DNA from: Corynebacterium sp. P4-C1
GTDB taxonomy: Bacteria; Actinomycetota; Actinomycetes; Mycobacteriales; Mycobacteriaceae
Reading direction: 5' to 3'
DNA length: 64,000 nucleotides
NCBI RefSeq assembly: GCF_030503595.1
Contig: NZ_CP129966.1
Location: 1,736,001-1,800,000, forward strand
A program made the position numbers and the translations under genes. Under the pieces are notes generated by a model. That model was not told where the DNA came from. It saw only the letters and a program-made list of their open reading frames with translations, and made no database searches. Each line of letters begins with the position of its first letter. Position 1 is the first letter of the stretch. Shown here in pieces: positions 1 through 8,894 of this stretch.

Positions 1-181
1 AGCTCTTGTTGCCCTTGGCCCCCTCGTTCGGCCTGCCGCCTTCTTTCGGCTTGCCATCCTGCTTGTTCGGGCGGTTCTCCCCGCCTGGGCTCTGGGCATG
101 GCTCGACGCGCGCCGGCGCCGTTTGCGCCTGCGCGGGTTGTTCTGCGGCGTACTGGAGTCGCCGGGAGTATTCTGAGCCAT
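1..181 (-). CDS. N-terminal fragment of a basic-tailed protein, probably MutT4-like NUDIX hydrolase (partial)
   Basis: Only the first 60 codons lie in the window; the ATG is at 181-179 on the minus strand and the frame stays open to the window edge. The visible part is a disordered, Pro/Asn/Gly/Lys-rich tail with a strongly basic run (RRRKRRRRA) near residues 17-25 and no catalytic motif. In mycobacteria and corynebacteria the gene divergent from the CCA nucleotidyltransferase gene is a MutT4-type NUDIX hydrolase with a similar Arg-rich N-terminus, which is the basis of the call. The Nudix box would lie outside the window, so the product is inferred from position and the basic tail only. Confidence 0.5.
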   Translation of the reverse strand, partial: MAQNTPGDSSTPQNNPRRRKRRRRASSHAQSPGGENRPNKQDGKPKEGGRPNEGAKGNKS

Positions 182-253
182 CTCCTAAATGGTATCGGTC
201 CGTGGTGCCCATGTGGTACTTGAGACCCTGCATCCGTGGTTTGCGCGGGGCTG

Positions 254-259
254 TAAGGT
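254..259 (+). promoter_or_regulatory. Candidate -10 element (TAAGGT) of a leaderless cca transcript
   Basis: TAAGGT ends 7 nt before a GTG codon at 267. The same spacing between a TANNNT hexamer and a start codon recurs at many genes in this window, and it is what decided the start chosen for cca. Confidence 0.45.
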
Positions 260-266
260 TGGGCGG

Positions 267-1790
267 GTGACTAACCCGATGAGCAGCCAGAAGAATTCCA
301 CTGACCCGGTGGAACTGTTCGACCTGCCGGAGAAGGGGGATCCGACGGCGTTCATCGCGCTGTTGGCGAGGGCTGAGGGAGCCGTCGGCAAGCTGGCTGA
401 CCTGTTGGGACCGCTCGCGGCAGCGTTCGCGGCGGAGGGTGAGTCCTTGTACCTCGTGGGCGGCCCGGTGCGCGATGCGATGCTGGGGCGCCTCGGCCAC
501 GACTTGGACTTCACCACCTCGGCCCGTCCGGAGACGATCAAGAAGATTCTCTCCGAATGGGGCGAGGCCGTGTGGGACACCGGCATCGAGTTCGGCACTG
601 TTTCCACGGTGAAGCAGGGGCAGCAGGTGGAGGTGACCACTTTCCGCGCCGACCTGTACGACGGCGTGACCCGCAACCCAGAAGTGACCTTCGGCGACAC
701 GATTGAGGGCGACCTGGTACGCCGCGATTTCCGCGCCAACGCCATGGCGATCGAGTTAATCCCCGCCAGCGATGGTTCCGCGACCGTGACCTTCGATTTC
801 CACGATCCCGTCGACGGGCTGAAGGACCTGCTGGGCCGCACGTTGGACACTCCGCAGGAGCCGGAGGTGAGCTTCCGCGACGACCCGCTCCGTATGCTGC
901 GTGCTGCCCGTTTTGTCTCCCAGCTGGGCTTTTCCGTCAGCCCGCGGGTGAAGCGTGCGATGACGGACATGGCCGAGGAGATAGGCCGCATCACCGTCGA
1001 GCGCGTCCAGGCCGAGCTGGACAAGCTCATGCTGGGCCTGCAGCCGTGGGAGGGCATTGACCTGCTGGTGGATACCGGCCTGGCTGACCATATCCTTCCC
1101 GAGATTCCCGCCCTCAAACTCGAGCGCGACGAGCACATGCAGCACAAGGACGTCTACGCCCACTCGCTCACTGTGCTCCGCCAGGCCACGGAGCTCGAGG
1201 AGGACGGGCCCGACTTGAAGTTGCGGTGGGCTGCGTTGATGCACGACATCGGCAAGCCGGACACGCGCGAGCTGAAGCCGGGCGGGGGTGTCTCCTTCCA
1301 CCACCACGAGGTTGTGGGTGCGAAAATGACTCGCAAGCGCATGCGCAAGCTCAAGTACCCGAAGCACGTCATCGAGGATGTCGGTCAGCTCGTCTACCTG
1401 CACATGCGCTTCCACGGCTTCGGCGAGGGGCAGTGGACCGATTCGGCCGTGCGCCGTTATGTCACGGACGCCGGTGACCTCCTCCCCCGCCTGCACAACC
1501 TCGTCCGCGCCGACTGCACCACGCGCAACCCGAAGAAGGCCGCGCGTCTCCGCCGCACGTACGACGAGCTGCTCGCGCGTATCGACGACCTCTCCGCCAA
1601 GGAGGACCTCGCCCGCGTCCGCCCCGACCTCGACGGCAACGAGATCATGCAGATTCTCGGCCTCGAACCGGGCCCCGAAGTGGGCAAAGCCTGGAAGTAT
1701 ATGAAGGACCTGCGCCTCGAGCGCGGCGAGCTCGACCACGACGAAGCCGTCGCGGAGCTCAAGGCTTGGTGGGAGAAGGAAAATGGCTGA
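267..1790 (+). CDS. cca: CCA tRNA nucleotidyltransferase
   Basis: Adds or repairs the 3'-CCA end of tRNAs using CTP and ATP. The class II nucleotidyltransferase head shows the GGxVRD motif (LVGGPVRDAML, about residues 66-76) followed by the metal-binding DLDFTT motif. An HD phosphohydrolase-like domain follows (HMQHKDVYAHS and LMHDIGKPDTR), as in actinobacterial PcnA-type enzymes. Length from GTG 267 is 507 aa, normal for the family. The open frame extends to 189, but the added residues are unlike the family; GTG 267 sits 7 nt after a -10-like TAAGGT, and ATG 279 is the alternative start. The 3' end overlaps yqgE by 8 nt, so the two are probably translationally coupled. Often called pcnA in actinobacteria, but it is not a poly(A) polymerase. 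Confidence 0.93.
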   Translation: MTNPMSSQKNSTDPVELFDLPEKGDPTAFIALLARAEGAVGKLADLLGPLAAAFAAEGESLYLVGGPVRDAMLGRLGHDLDFTTSARPETIKKILSEWGEAVWDTGIEFGTVSTVKQGQQVEVTTFRADLYDGVTRNPEVTFGDTIEGDLVRRDFRANAMAIELIPASDGSATVTFDFHDPVDGLKDLLGRTLDTPQEPEVSFRDDPLRMLRAARFVSQLGFSVSPRVKRAMTDMAEEIGRITVERVQAELDKLMLGLQPWEGIDLLVDTGLADHILPEIPALKLERDEHMQHKDVYAHSLTVLRQATELEEDGPDLKLRWAALMHDIGKPDTRELKPGGGVSFHHHEVVGAKMTRKRMRKLKYPKHVIEDVGQLVYLHMRFHGFGEGQWTDSAVRRYVTDAGDLLPRLHNLVRADCTTRNPKKAARLRRTYDELLARIDDLSAKEDLARVRPDLDGNEIMQILGLEPGPEVGKAWKYMKDLRLERGELDHDEAVAELKAWWEKENG

Positions 1791-2391
1791 GTTCTTTTAC
1801 GCGGACCGCTTGTTCACCGCGCTCGAGCGCGAAACGCCCGCGCCGGGCATGCTGCTCGTTTCCGCCCCAGGCATGCTCACCGACGAGTTCTCCCGCACGG
1901 TCATTTTGCTTATCGACGTCTCCCCCCACGCCACCTTCGGCGTCATCCTCAACCGCCGCTCCGAGGTGGCCGTGCACTCCGTCCTTCCCGACTGGCTGCC
2001 CCACGTGGCAAAGCCGCAGGCCCTGTATATCGGCGGTCCCGTCAACCCGCAAGCCGCTGTCGCCGTCGGCATGACCTCTACCGGCACGGTCATCGAGGAC
2101 CATCCGCAGTTCACCCGTCTGGCCAACCGCCTCGTGCACGTCAATCTCCGCAAGGACCCTGCGGACGTCGACGGGCTTCTCGAGGGCATGCGCATTTTCT
2201 CCGGCTACGCCGAGTGGGCCCCGGGGCAGCTAGACGAGGAAATCGAACGCGGCGACTGGTACGTCGCACCCGCCCTCCCCACCGATGTCGTGGCCCCCGC
2301 TGCCGCCGACCTGTACAGCGACGTGATGCGCCGCCAGCCGATGCCCCTGCCCCTCTTCTCGACCTTCCCCGCCGACCTCGAGGACAATTAG
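1783..2391 (+). CDS. YqgE/AlgH family protein (UPF0301, DUF179)
   Basis: 202-aa protein matching the YqgE/AlgH family along its length: PGMLLVSAPGM near residues 21-31, the TFGVILNRRS core (about 48-57) and the YIGGPV motif near 80-85. The family's biochemical role is not established; Pseudomonas AlgH was described as a regulator, but it has no DNA-binding fold. The ATG lies inside the last codons of cca and is preceded by a GGGAGAAGG ribosome site, so the gene is probably cotranscribed with cca. A copy of the CGTCGATAAGC repeat (1908-1918, reverse orientation) encodes its Leu-Ile-Asp. Confidence 0.85.
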   Translation: MAEFFYADRLFTALERETPAPGMLLVSAPGMLTDEFSRTVILLIDVSPHATFGVILNRRSEVAVHSVLPDWLPHVAKPQALYIGGPVNPQAAVAVGMTSTGTVIEDHPQFTRLANRLVHVNLRKDPADVDGLLEGMRIFSGYAEWAPGQLDEEIERGDWYVAPALPTDVVAPAAADLYSDVMRRQPMPLPLFSTFPADLEDN

Positions 2392-2401
2392 CCTTTCGTC
2401 C

Positions 2402-3148
2402 ATGACCCACGAGAACCGCCACGAGATCCGCGCCGCCCTCAAAGACCTGTGGGTGGTCGGCCTTGGGCTGATTCCCCTCGGCCTCGCATTCGGCCTGGTC
2501 ATGACCCAAGCTGGCTTCGCGTGGTGGTGGACGCCCATTTTCTCTGTCGTCATCTATGCGGGGTCGATGGAGTTCCTCGCTGTGCAGCTCGTTTCCGCCG
2601 GCGTCGGTCCACTATCGGCTGCGGTCACCGGCTTCATGGTGAATTTCCGCCACATTTTCTACGGCCTCACCTTTCCCCGCCACCGTATTTCCTCGCCTCT
2701 CGGCCGCGCGTACTCCACCTACGCGCTTACCGACGAAACCTACGCCGTCATCTCCGCCCACACCCCCACACAGCCCATCGGCGCTGATTCGGCTCAGCCC
2801 ACCGGCACCCGCATCCTCACGGTGCAGATTGTCTGCCAGTTGCTGTGGGTGATCCCCGGCATCGTTGGTGCCCTCCTCGGAGTCGTCATTCCCCCGGAGG
2901 TGCAGGGTATGGACTTCGCCCTCACCGCTCTCTTTGTGGTGTTGGCCTACGAGGCGTTCACCTCTAACCGGGACTTCTCGCTGCCTTTGACGGCCGCCGT
3001 CATCGCCGCCGTGGTAGCGCTCGTCGCCCCGAACTGGCTGTTGATGGTCGCCCTTACCGTGTACTTCCTCGTTCTCTTACTGCGCTATGCCCGGCCGGAT
3101 CTCGACCGGGCTGTCGAGCTGCGGATGCATTCCAAAGGGGGCCGGTGA
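2402..3148 (+). CDS. brnF: AzlC/BrnF-type branched-chain amino acid exporter, large subunit
   Basis: 248-aa polytopic membrane protein of the AzlC family. It carries the family N-terminal motif GxIPLGxAFG (residues about 22-31) and roughly seven hydrophobic segments, the first three near 16-36, 43-65 and 68-86. In C. glutamicum BrnF pairs with BrnE to export isoleucine, leucine, valine and methionine. It starts 10 nt after yqgE and overlaps the small subunit by 4 nt (GTGA). The divergent lrp gene that controls brnFE in C. glutamicum is absent here, so expression may depend on the upstream cca-yqgE promoter. Substrate is inferred from family only. Confidence 0.85.
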   Translation: MTHENRHEIRAALKDLWVVGLGLIPLGLAFGLVMTQAGFAWWWTPIFSVVIYAGSMEFLAVQLVSAGVGPLSAAVTGFMVNFRHIFYGLTFPRHRISSPLGRAYSTYALTDETYAVISAHTPTQPIGADSAQPTGTRILTVQIVCQLLWVIPGIVGALLGVVIPPEVQGMDFALTALFVVLAYEAFTSNRDFSLPLTAAVIAAVVALVAPNWLLMVALTVYFLVLLLRYARPDLDRAVELRMHSKGGR

Positions 3149-3489
3149 ACATGGGCCTTCCCGCTGGTGTTTCCCTCAGCATGGTGGCCGCCGTCCTTAT
3201 TCCGGTGGGCATTGTCACCGTTTTGCTGCGCGCATTGCCCTTTTCATTCCTGCGCCTGCTCAAGGACAGCCCGGTCATTCAATTCCTGGGGGCCACAATG
3301 CCTGTGGGCGTGATGACGGTTTTGGTTGTCTATTGCCTGTCCTCTTCCCGCGAGAACCCAGGTGGGATCGGGGCCGGCCTCATCGCCGCGGTGTTCACTC
3401 TCGTGCTGCATGCCTGGAAACGGCGCGCAGGCCTGTCCATTCTCGCTGGCACACTGACTTACATGGCACTGGTCAACCTGGTTTTCTAG
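3145..3489 (+). CDS. brnE: AzlD/BrnE-type branched-chain amino acid exporter, small subunit
   Basis: 114-aa hydrophobic protein with about four membrane segments and the AzlD hallmark LLRALPFSFL (about residues 28-37) followed by FLGATMPVGVM. It is the obligate partner of the AzlC/BrnF subunit in the inner membrane. Translation starts at GTG 3145, which overlaps the brnF stop codon in GTGA, a standard coupling arrangement. Confidence 0.85.
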   Translation: MNMGLPAGVSLSMVAAVLIPVGIVTVLLRALPFSFLRLLKDSPVIQFLGATMPVGVMTVLVVYCLSSSRENPGGIGAGLIAAVFTLVLHAWKRRAGLSILAGTLTYMALVNLVF

Positions 3490-3515
3490 GAGGTGGTCTG
3501 CCGCCTAGGGTGAGG

Positions 3516-3526
3516 CGTCGATAAGC
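3516..3526 (+). repeat. CGTCGATAAGC repeat, intergenic copy
   Basis: Exact 11-mer copy in the gap after brnE, in forward orientation. It is one of four copies outside genes; see the window-wide repeat entry. Confidence 0.85.
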
Positions 3527-3630
3527 AAATGCTTCTTGCTCCTCGGGTGAATTCTCCGTGAACGTGCTGCTGGTACGGCGCGTAGGTTCTATGCTTGCTG
3601 TGCCAGAATCTTGCTGTTAAGGAGCATTTA

Positions 3631-4206
3631 ATGAAGCGCCGCGCCGTCGCTGCCGCCCTGTCCGTCGCACTTGTTGGGGGTGCTGTGCCTGCGCATGCTG
3701 GTGTGGAGCGTCCCGTCGATCAGCGCAGCTCGATCAAGCCGCTTCTTGAGCTAAGCTCCCCCGCCCACAGCTCCGAGCATTCCAGCATGGCGACGGATGA
3801 GGAGCTGCGCACCGAATGGGCCGAGGCGACGCGTAAGGGGTTCTTCTCGCCGATTATCGAGTCGATCTACGGTCTGAATATTCGGGACGATCTCGATGAG
3901 CGGACGGCGGCTGTCGACGACAATGTGGCCAAGTACGAGAGCAATGGCTCCGCGAACACTGTCCTCGGTAGCTCCCTGAAGTGGGACGCGGCGCGTGGTC
4001 AGCAGCTGGGCACGGCACTGAATTGGTGGATCGCTGCCGGTGTGCTGGCTGGTCTTCTTGGCGGGGTTGTGGCCGCTGACCAGGCGGGGTTGATCCAATT
4101 CCCCACTGCCGCTGACATTTCGCGTTTGCAGGCTGATGCTCAAGCGAATATTGCGCAGTTCGGAGGCGACGTGCGCGCCCAGCTTGAGGCGAATCTGCCG
4201 CGTTAG
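3631..4206 (+). CDS. Secreted or membrane-anchored protein of unknown function
   Basis: 191 aa from ATG 3631, chosen because AAGGAG lies at 3619-3624 and a clear signal peptide follows (MKRR, a hydrophobic core, then AHA at about residue 23 as the cleavage motif). The mature part is Ser-rich and charged, with an amphipathic middle. A Gly/Ala-rich hydrophobic segment near residues 130-150 (start WWIAAGVLAGLLGG) could cross the membrane, followed by a Gln/Ala-rich tail. I recognise no named domain. It stands alone between brnE and the HNH gene, with its own upstream gap of about 140 bp. Confidence 0.7.
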   Translation: MKRRAVAAALSVALVGGAVPAHAGVERPVDQRSSIKPLLELSSPAHSSEHSSMATDEELRTEWAEATRKGFFSPIIESIYGLNIRDDLDERTAAVDDNVAKYESNGSANTVLGSSLKWDAARGQQLGTALNWWIAAGVLAGLLGGVVAADQAGLIQFPTAADISRLQADAQANIAQFGGDVRAQLEANLPR

Positions 4207-4234
4207 TCGCGCGGATCGCGTTCGAATACAAAAG

Positions 4235-4243
4235 TTATCCACA
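4235..4243 (+). other. Single DnaA box (TTATCCACA)
   Basis: Isolated consensus box between the secreted-protein gene and the HNH gene. Confidence 0.45.
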
Positions 4244-4333
4244 GGGGTGAGCTGGGCGTTCGCATTGGGAGTCGAACAAGTGAGCTAAACGGTGACATTT
4301 GTCTGCAGGCTGTGTCCGGACAGTATGAAAGAG

Positions 4334-4352
4334 TGTTCTATACAACCGAACA
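4334..4352. promoter_or_regulatory. Inverted repeat TGTTC-N9-GAACA upstream of the HNH gene
   Basis: Two perfect 5-bp arms flank a 9-nt spacer (tatacaacc) that resembles a -10 region, 24 nt before the chosen start codon. A regulator bound here would cover the promoter. The arms point outward relative to a LexA box (CGAAC-N4-GTTCG), so this is not a standard SOS box. Confidence 0.3.
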
Positions 4353-4375
4353 AACACTCACTGAAGGCCACCGCA

Positions 4376-5986
4376 ATGACTACAGCGAGACCACCCGAAA
4401 ATAGAAAGACTGACCGCGACCCGACCTACTCCCCGACTAATCCTGACACCTCTTCTGCCAGCACCAATGAGCAGGACTCGAAAAAACCTGCATTTTTTGC
4501 CACCGAGAACCTGGAGGATTCGATCTGTCGCGCCGGCATGGCTATCTGCCGGGAGCAGACCGCGATCTTCGCCCGCTATTCCGAACCGATTGAGAGCTTC
4601 TACTCGCGCGACCATGACCGTGAAATCGCCCAGGTGAGCACGCAGACGGGAATGAGCAAGTCCCGCGTGGACACTGCAATCACGGCGTATATGGGCTTGC
4701 GCAACCTGCCAAAGCTGCGCGAATTGCAGCTCGAACACCATCGCTTGGATATCGAGCGGCTCGCCGCGGTGAGCGACGGGCTCGCTGACTTGGGGCTGAA
4801 CGTGCTCGACGAAGTCTACGACAAGTTTGACGACATGCTGACGGCGTTGTTCACCCCCACCAAGATGGGCCAGCAGCTCCCCACCATCACCGCCATCACC
4901 CGCCGGATCAACGTGATGATCGCCGACTTCGACTCCGAAGCCGGTTACGACCTGAAGAAGCGGAAGGAAAGAGAGGAAAAGACCGACCCCTTCGGTCCGG
5001 GAGAAGGCGCCATCTCCTTCGACGTTCCTCCGTCCGGCTCGGGTGAACCCGGAAACGCTTATATGAACGTCGCGGGAGACAAGGCGAAGGTCGCCGCCAT
5101 GCGCGCCGAGATCAACGCCACCGCGCGTGAGCTCGGCGTGTCCCAGTGGGAGGCGCTTGACCTGCTTATTTTTGGAAAAGCCGAGCCCACTTCCGCAACC
5201 ATCTACGGCTACGTGCCCTTGGTCAACGGTGTGCCCGATCCGACCAAGAGTGTCTTCATCCCCGGCTTCGGCTGGACCACGGCCGCGGCGACGGAGGCCT
5301 TCCACTGCATGGTGGACCGGATCATCGACTTGGAGGAAGCCAAGCATCATACGGTCGCCGGTTACGTCGCCCCCGACAAGGTCAAAGCGTATGTCCGCGG
5401 GCGCGACGGAAAGTGCATCTTCCCTGGTTGCACCCGTTCCGCGTGGAGCTGTCAGCTGGATCACCGCATCCCCTACGATGACGGCGGCCAGACCAATGCG
5501 GCTAATCTCTACTGCCTTTGTGCACACCATCACAACATGAAGACCGATCGACGCGCCTTCTACGTCCCCGACCCGGTCACCGGCGAAATCATTTGGCTTT
5601 TCGACGACGGAACCTACGCCCGAACCGAACCCGAAGGCTTCATCGGCACCCAGGTCACCCCTACCGCACCGCGATGGCGGGCCTCAACCGAAGACATTCT
5701 GCGCAGCAAGAGAAAAAAGGCCCATTTTTTCGCGAAGGGCCACACGCTTATCGACGCTTACGAGAACCGCGAACCCCACCCCTCCGTCAAGAACACTGTA
5801 AAGAACACTGAGGACAACACCGAAACCGGCGATCTCTCCCCCATCACCTTCGAAGAGTGTCTCGAGGCGATCGCCGAACTGGAGAAATACTACGGGCTGG
5901 AATTCCCCTTCCGCCCTGATCGGCTTGAGGAGGTGGATGGAGAATCGCAGGTCAAGCAGGCAAAAGAGGGCAAGCCGCCGTTCTAG
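4376..5986 (+). CDS. HNH endonuclease with N-terminal DUF222 domain (13E12-repeat type)
   Basis: 536 aa from ATG 4376. An N-terminal low-complexity tail is followed by a helical DUF222-type region (about residues 50-330) and a C-terminal HNH module: CIFPGC, then DHRIPYDDGG, N, and CAHHHNMK, giving zinc-binding cysteines and the His-Asn-His catalytic set. A charged tail of about 100 residues follows. Such proteins are multi-copy in mycobacteria and corynebacteria (13E12 family), and their cellular role is unsettled. The frame opens at 4292, but the extra 28 residues cover the putative promoter. No transposon ends or target duplications were seen beside it. Confidence 0.85.
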   Translation: MTTARPPENRKTDRDPTYSPTNPDTSSASTNEQDSKKPAFFATENLEDSICRAGMAICREQTAIFARYSEPIESFYSRDHDREIAQVSTQTGMSKSRVDTAITAYMGLRNLPKLRELQLEHHRLDIERLAAVSDGLADLGLNVLDEVYDKFDDMLTALFTPTKMGQQLPTITAITRRINVMIADFDSEAGYDLKKRKEREEKTDPFGPGEGAISFDVPPSGSGEPGNAYMNVAGDKAKVAAMRAEINATARELGVSQWEALDLLIFGKAEPTSATIYGYVPLVNGVPDPTKSVFIPGFGWTTAAATEAFHCMVDRIIDLEEAKHHTVAGYVAPDKVKAYVRGRDGKCIFPGCTRSAWSCQLDHRIPYDDGGQTNAANLYCLCAHHHNMKTDRRAFYVPDPVTGEIIWLFDDGTYARTEPEGFIGTQVTPTAPRWRASTEDILRSKRKKAHFFAKGHTLIDAYENREPHPSVKNTVKNTEDNTETGDLSPITFEECLEAIAELEKYYGLEFPFRPDRLEEVDGESQVKQAKEGKPPF

Positions 5987-6033
5987 AGATCCGAAACCGC
6001 GGTGCAGAGCTCAGGCCCGTCGGGAAGCAAGTG

Positions 6034-6348
6034 TCAGGGCAGGCTCGGAAACAGTGTCTGTGCTTCAGCCCAGAGACCGGCGAAGTCGTGCGCGTCGAGA
6101 ATCTGGTGGTCGATGTCCTCGAAACCGGCAAGCTTGTCGGGGTGCGGGACGACGTCGAGAGGTGTGTTAGCGCTGCCGTGCACCTGGCCGTCGACGAACG
6201 CACCGACGATCGTGTTGTCAGGAGTCAGTTCGATCATGCGGAGCATGCGGCACGTGGTGCGGGTGTCGTCGATTTCTTCGAGTTCGGCGACATTGACCAA
6301 GCCGGATCCGTCGGGGGCGGTGAAGATTGTCTTCACGAAAAGGCGCAT
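6034..6348 (-). CDS. Hypothetical protein, possible last gene of the trp run
   Basis: 104 aa, soluble, acidic, starting at ATG 6348 behind an AGGGA ribosome site. The first half looks like beta strands (MRLFVKTIF, then GLVNVAELEEID), and there is one conserved-looking aromatic/acidic end (DFAGLWAEAQTLFP). I do not recognise the family. It starts 42 nt after the Rieske gene on the same strand and ends 48 nt from the convergent HNH gene, so it is probably the distal gene of the same transcript. Confidence 0.55.
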   Translation of the reverse strand: MRLFVKTIFTAPDGSGLVNVAELEEIDDTRTTCRMLRMIELTPDNTIVGAFVDGQVHGSANTPLDVVPHPDKLAGFEDIDHQILDAHDFAGLWAEAQTLFPSLP

Positions 6349-6390
6349 CGAAAAAATCCCTGTTTTTCTGGTCTGAAGTACTTGCCGTGT

Positions 6391-6768
6391 CTATGCCTCG
6401 CCCGCGATGACGGTGCCGTTGTCGTCTCTTACAGGGACAGTGGTCATACCGGTCGCCGCCGGGCCGGAAACGGGCTCGCCCGTGGCAATGTTGAACACGG
6501 AACCGTGCGACGGACAGCGCACCGTGTCGCCGTCCACCTGCGTGATGGGGCTTCCCTGGTGCGGGCACTTCGTGGAATAAGCGACGAACTCGCCCTCATT
6601 GGGCTGGGCGATGATGACGTTGTCCACGATCACGGCGCTTCCCACGGGAACCTGGGTCGCGGCGACTTCAGCCGAGGGCTCCTTACCGCAGGCGGCGAGG
6701 AAGGCACCGGCGAATGTCGTCGCGGTGCCGAGTAGGAGCGCGCGGCGGGAGCAGGAGAATTCGGTCAT
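6391..6768 (-). CDS. Rieske [2Fe-2S] lipoprotein, Tat-exported
   Basis: 125 aa. The N-terminus has a twin-arginine motif (SRRALLLG, residues 7-14) and a lipobox (FLAAC) with Cys27 as the lipid-attached residue, so the protein should be folded with its cluster and anchored outside the membrane. The Rieske ligands are C68/H70 (CPHQG) and C85/H88 (CPSHG). It is much shorter than QcrA and lacks a partner oxygenase domain, so it is a stand-alone electron-transfer protein with an unknown partner. Its ATG overlaps the trpA stop (ATGA), so it is coupled to the tryptophan operon, an unexpected location. Confidence 0.88.
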   Translation of the reverse strand: MTEFSCSRRALLLGTATTFAGAFLAACGKEPSAEVAATQVPVGSAVIVDNVIIAQPNEGEFVAYSTKCPHQGSPITQVDGDTVRCPSHGSVFNIATGEPVSGPAATGMTTVPVRDDNGTVIAGEA

Positions 6769-7610
6769 GATTTGATCGTAGCCTGCTTCATGGTGGCGGT
6801 GTACTCGCGCAGCTCGGATCTCAGCGCCTCCATGTCGCGGACGGTGCCAGGGTTCGGGTGCGCGTAATCGATGTGGGTGTCGATGATCTTGGCAATCGCC
6901 GACCCCGTGATCGCGCCTGCCGCACCGGCGGCGATGGCGTCGGAGACGTGCTGTGGGGTGGATATGCCAAACCCGAGCAGCACGGGGGCGCCGTCGTAGG
7001 AGGAGATGTTGGCGACGACGTCGGCAAGCCCCTGCGTCTGCGATTCCTTCTCTGCGCCGGTGACACCGTCGCGCGAGACCGCGTAAATGTAACCGCGGGA
7101 CTGCGCGGCGACACCTTCGAGCACTTCGGGGCGCGCCTGTGCCGGGGCGATGAACACCGGATCGATCCCTGCGGCGGTGGCGGCCTCAATGAATGGCGCG
7201 CCCTCGCGGACGGGGACATCGGGAATGAGCACTGCGTCGGCGCCGGCGTCGTGAAGCTCGCCGTAAAATTTGTCCAGCCCGCGCACGTACGGCACATTCG
7301 CGTAGACCAGCATTCCGATCGGGATCTCCGGGTAGCGGTTGCGGATTTCGCGGATCTGCTCGAAGCACTTATCGACGTTCGCGCCTCCGTCCAACCCCCG
7401 CAAGTGCGATTTCTGGATGGTCGGGCCGTCAGCTGCAGGGTCGGAGAAGGGGATGCCGAGCTCGAGGGCGTCGGCGCCGGCGTCGACAAGCGTGCTGATG
7501 ATTTCCACGGCGTCGGTCGCGGACGGGTCACCGAGCATGACGAAAGGGACGAATGCACCTTCGTTCTTGGCCTCGAGGGCCTGGAATAGCGTGCTGAAGC
7601 GGGACATCAT
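6765..7610 (-). CDS. trpA: Tryptophan synthase alpha chain
   Basis: Cleaves indole-3-glycerol phosphate to indole and glyceraldehyde 3-phosphate; the indole passes to TrpB. 281 aa. The catalytic acids are visible as E50 ([11 protein letters not shown]) and D61 (PAADGP), and the C-terminal phosphate-binding strand GFGIS is present. The ATG overlaps the trpB stop by 4 nt. The distal end overlaps a Rieske lipoprotein gene in ATGA. A copy of the window-wide repeat (7368-7377, 10-mer only) encodes Val-Asp-Lys. Confidence 0.97.
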   Translation of the reverse strand: MMSRFSTLFQALEAKNEGAFVPFVMLGDPSATDAVEIISTLVDAGADALELGIPFSDPAADGPTIQKSHLRGLDGGANVDKCFEQIREIRNRYPEIPIGMLVYANVPYVRGLDKFYGELHDAGADAVLIPDVPVREGAPFIEAATAAGIDPVFIAPAQARPEVLEGVAAQSRGYIYAVSRDGVTGAEKESQTQGLADVVANISSYDGAPVLLGFGISTPQHVSDAIAAGAAGAITGSAIAKIIDTHIDYAHPNPGTVRDMEALRSELREYTATMKQATIKS

Positions 7611-8863
7611 TTCTCCTCCGAGGTGTTCAAAACGTATTCCGGGTGGGCTTCGAGCGTCTGCTGGACGTGGGCGACGTCCTTGTCGCCGCGGCCGGACAGT
7701 GAGACGAGAATAGTCGTCGGCGTTCTCTTGGCCTTCGCCTCCTCGGCGCGCTGCAGTGCGTACGCGAGAGCGTGGGAGGACTCGAGCGCGGGAATGATGC
7801 CCTCATGGCGGGACAACATCTGGAATGCGCGCAGGGCGTCGCCGTCGGTGACGGGCACGTACTTGGCGCGGCCGGTCTTCGCCAGGTGGGCGTGCTGTGG
7901 GCCGACGGCCGGGTAGTCGAGGCCCGCCGAAATTGAGTAGGACTCCTTGATTTGTCCGTCGGAATCCCGCATGAGGTAGGACTTGGTTCCGTGCAGAATG
8001 CCTACGGTACCTGCAGCGATGGCTGCGCCGTGCTTGCCCGTGTCCATGCCTTCACCGCCCGGTTCGGCACCGATGAGTTCGACGGACTGCTCCTCAATGA
8101 AGTCCGCGAACATTCCGATCGCGTTGGATCCACCACCGACACACGCGACGACGACATCCGGAAGTCCCCCTGTGCGTTCCTTGATCTGGGCCTTCGCCTC
8201 CTCCGAAATGACCTTGTGGAACTCGCGAACCAACGTCGGGAACGGGTGGGGGCCGGCAGCGGTGCCGAGCAGGTAGTGCGAGTCGTGGAAGGTCGCGGTC
8301 CAGTCGCGCAGGGCCTCATTGACGGCATCCTTGAGCGTGCCGGAACCGGAATCGACGCCGATAACCTCGGCTCCCATGAGACGCATCCGGTACACATTGG
8401 GGGCTTGCCGATCCATGTCCTTGGCGCCCATGTAGATCACGCAATCCAGATCCATAAGCGCGCAGGCCAGCGCTGTGGCGGTACCGTGCTGACCCGCGCC
8501 AGTTTCTGCGATGATGCGTTTCTTGCCCATCTTCTTCGCCAGCAATGCCTGCCCGATCACCTGGTTCGTCTTGTGCGCTCCCCCGTGCACGAGGTCCTCG
8601 CGTTTGAGGAAGATCCGGGCGTAGTCGTTGTCCTTGGTCAGGTTCTTCGCCTCGGTCAGGGGCGTCGGCCGGCCCAGGTAGTCGCGCAGCAGTCCGCGGT
8701 ACTCGGTCATGAACTCCTCGTCGTTCCAGGCATCGACGAACGCTTTCTCGAGCTGGTCGAGCGCCGGAAGTAGAGATTCGGCGACGAATTGCCCGCCGAA
8801 TTCACCGAAGTACGCAGGCAGAATGGTGTTTCCGCCGGCGCGTGCATCTGTGGAGTCAGTCAT
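7607..8863 (-). CDS. trpB: Tryptophan synthase beta chain
   Basis: PLP enzyme condensing indole with serine. 418 aa. The PLP lysine is K98 in GGAHKTN, the catalytic Glu is E120 ([10 protein letters not shown]), and the phosphate-binding GGGSNAIG loop is present. It starts 31 nt after the trpCF stop, the largest gap inside the trp genes, with an AAGGACT-like ribosome site in that gap. Confidence 0.97.
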   Translation of the reverse strand: MTDSTDARAGGNTILPAYFGEFGGQFVAESLLPALDQLEKAFVDAWNDEEFMTEYRGLLRDYLGRPTPLTEAKNLTKDNDYARIFLKREDLVHGGAHKTNQVIGQALLAKKMGKKRIIAETGAGQHGTATALACALMDLDCVIYMGAKDMDRQAPNVYRMRLMGAEVIGVDSGSGTLKDAVNEALRDWTATFHDSHYLLGTAAGPHPFPTLVREFHKVISEEAKAQIKERTGGLPDVVVACVGGGSNAIGMFADFIEEQSVELIGAEPGGEGMDTGKHGAAIAAGTVGILHGTKSYLMRDSDGQIKESYSISAGLDYPAVGPQHAHLAKTGRAKYVPVTDGDALRAFQMLSRHEGIIPALESSHALAYALQRAEEAKAKRTPTTILVSLSGRGDKDVAHVQQTLEAHPEYVLNTSEEK

Positions 8864-8894
8864 GTTGAGTCCTTGTTGGTATGGCTAGTTGGGT

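Noticed and set aside
4272..4287. LexA (SOS) box TCGAACAAGTGAGCTA
   Set aside because: Only the left half matches; the right half has three mismatches in six.
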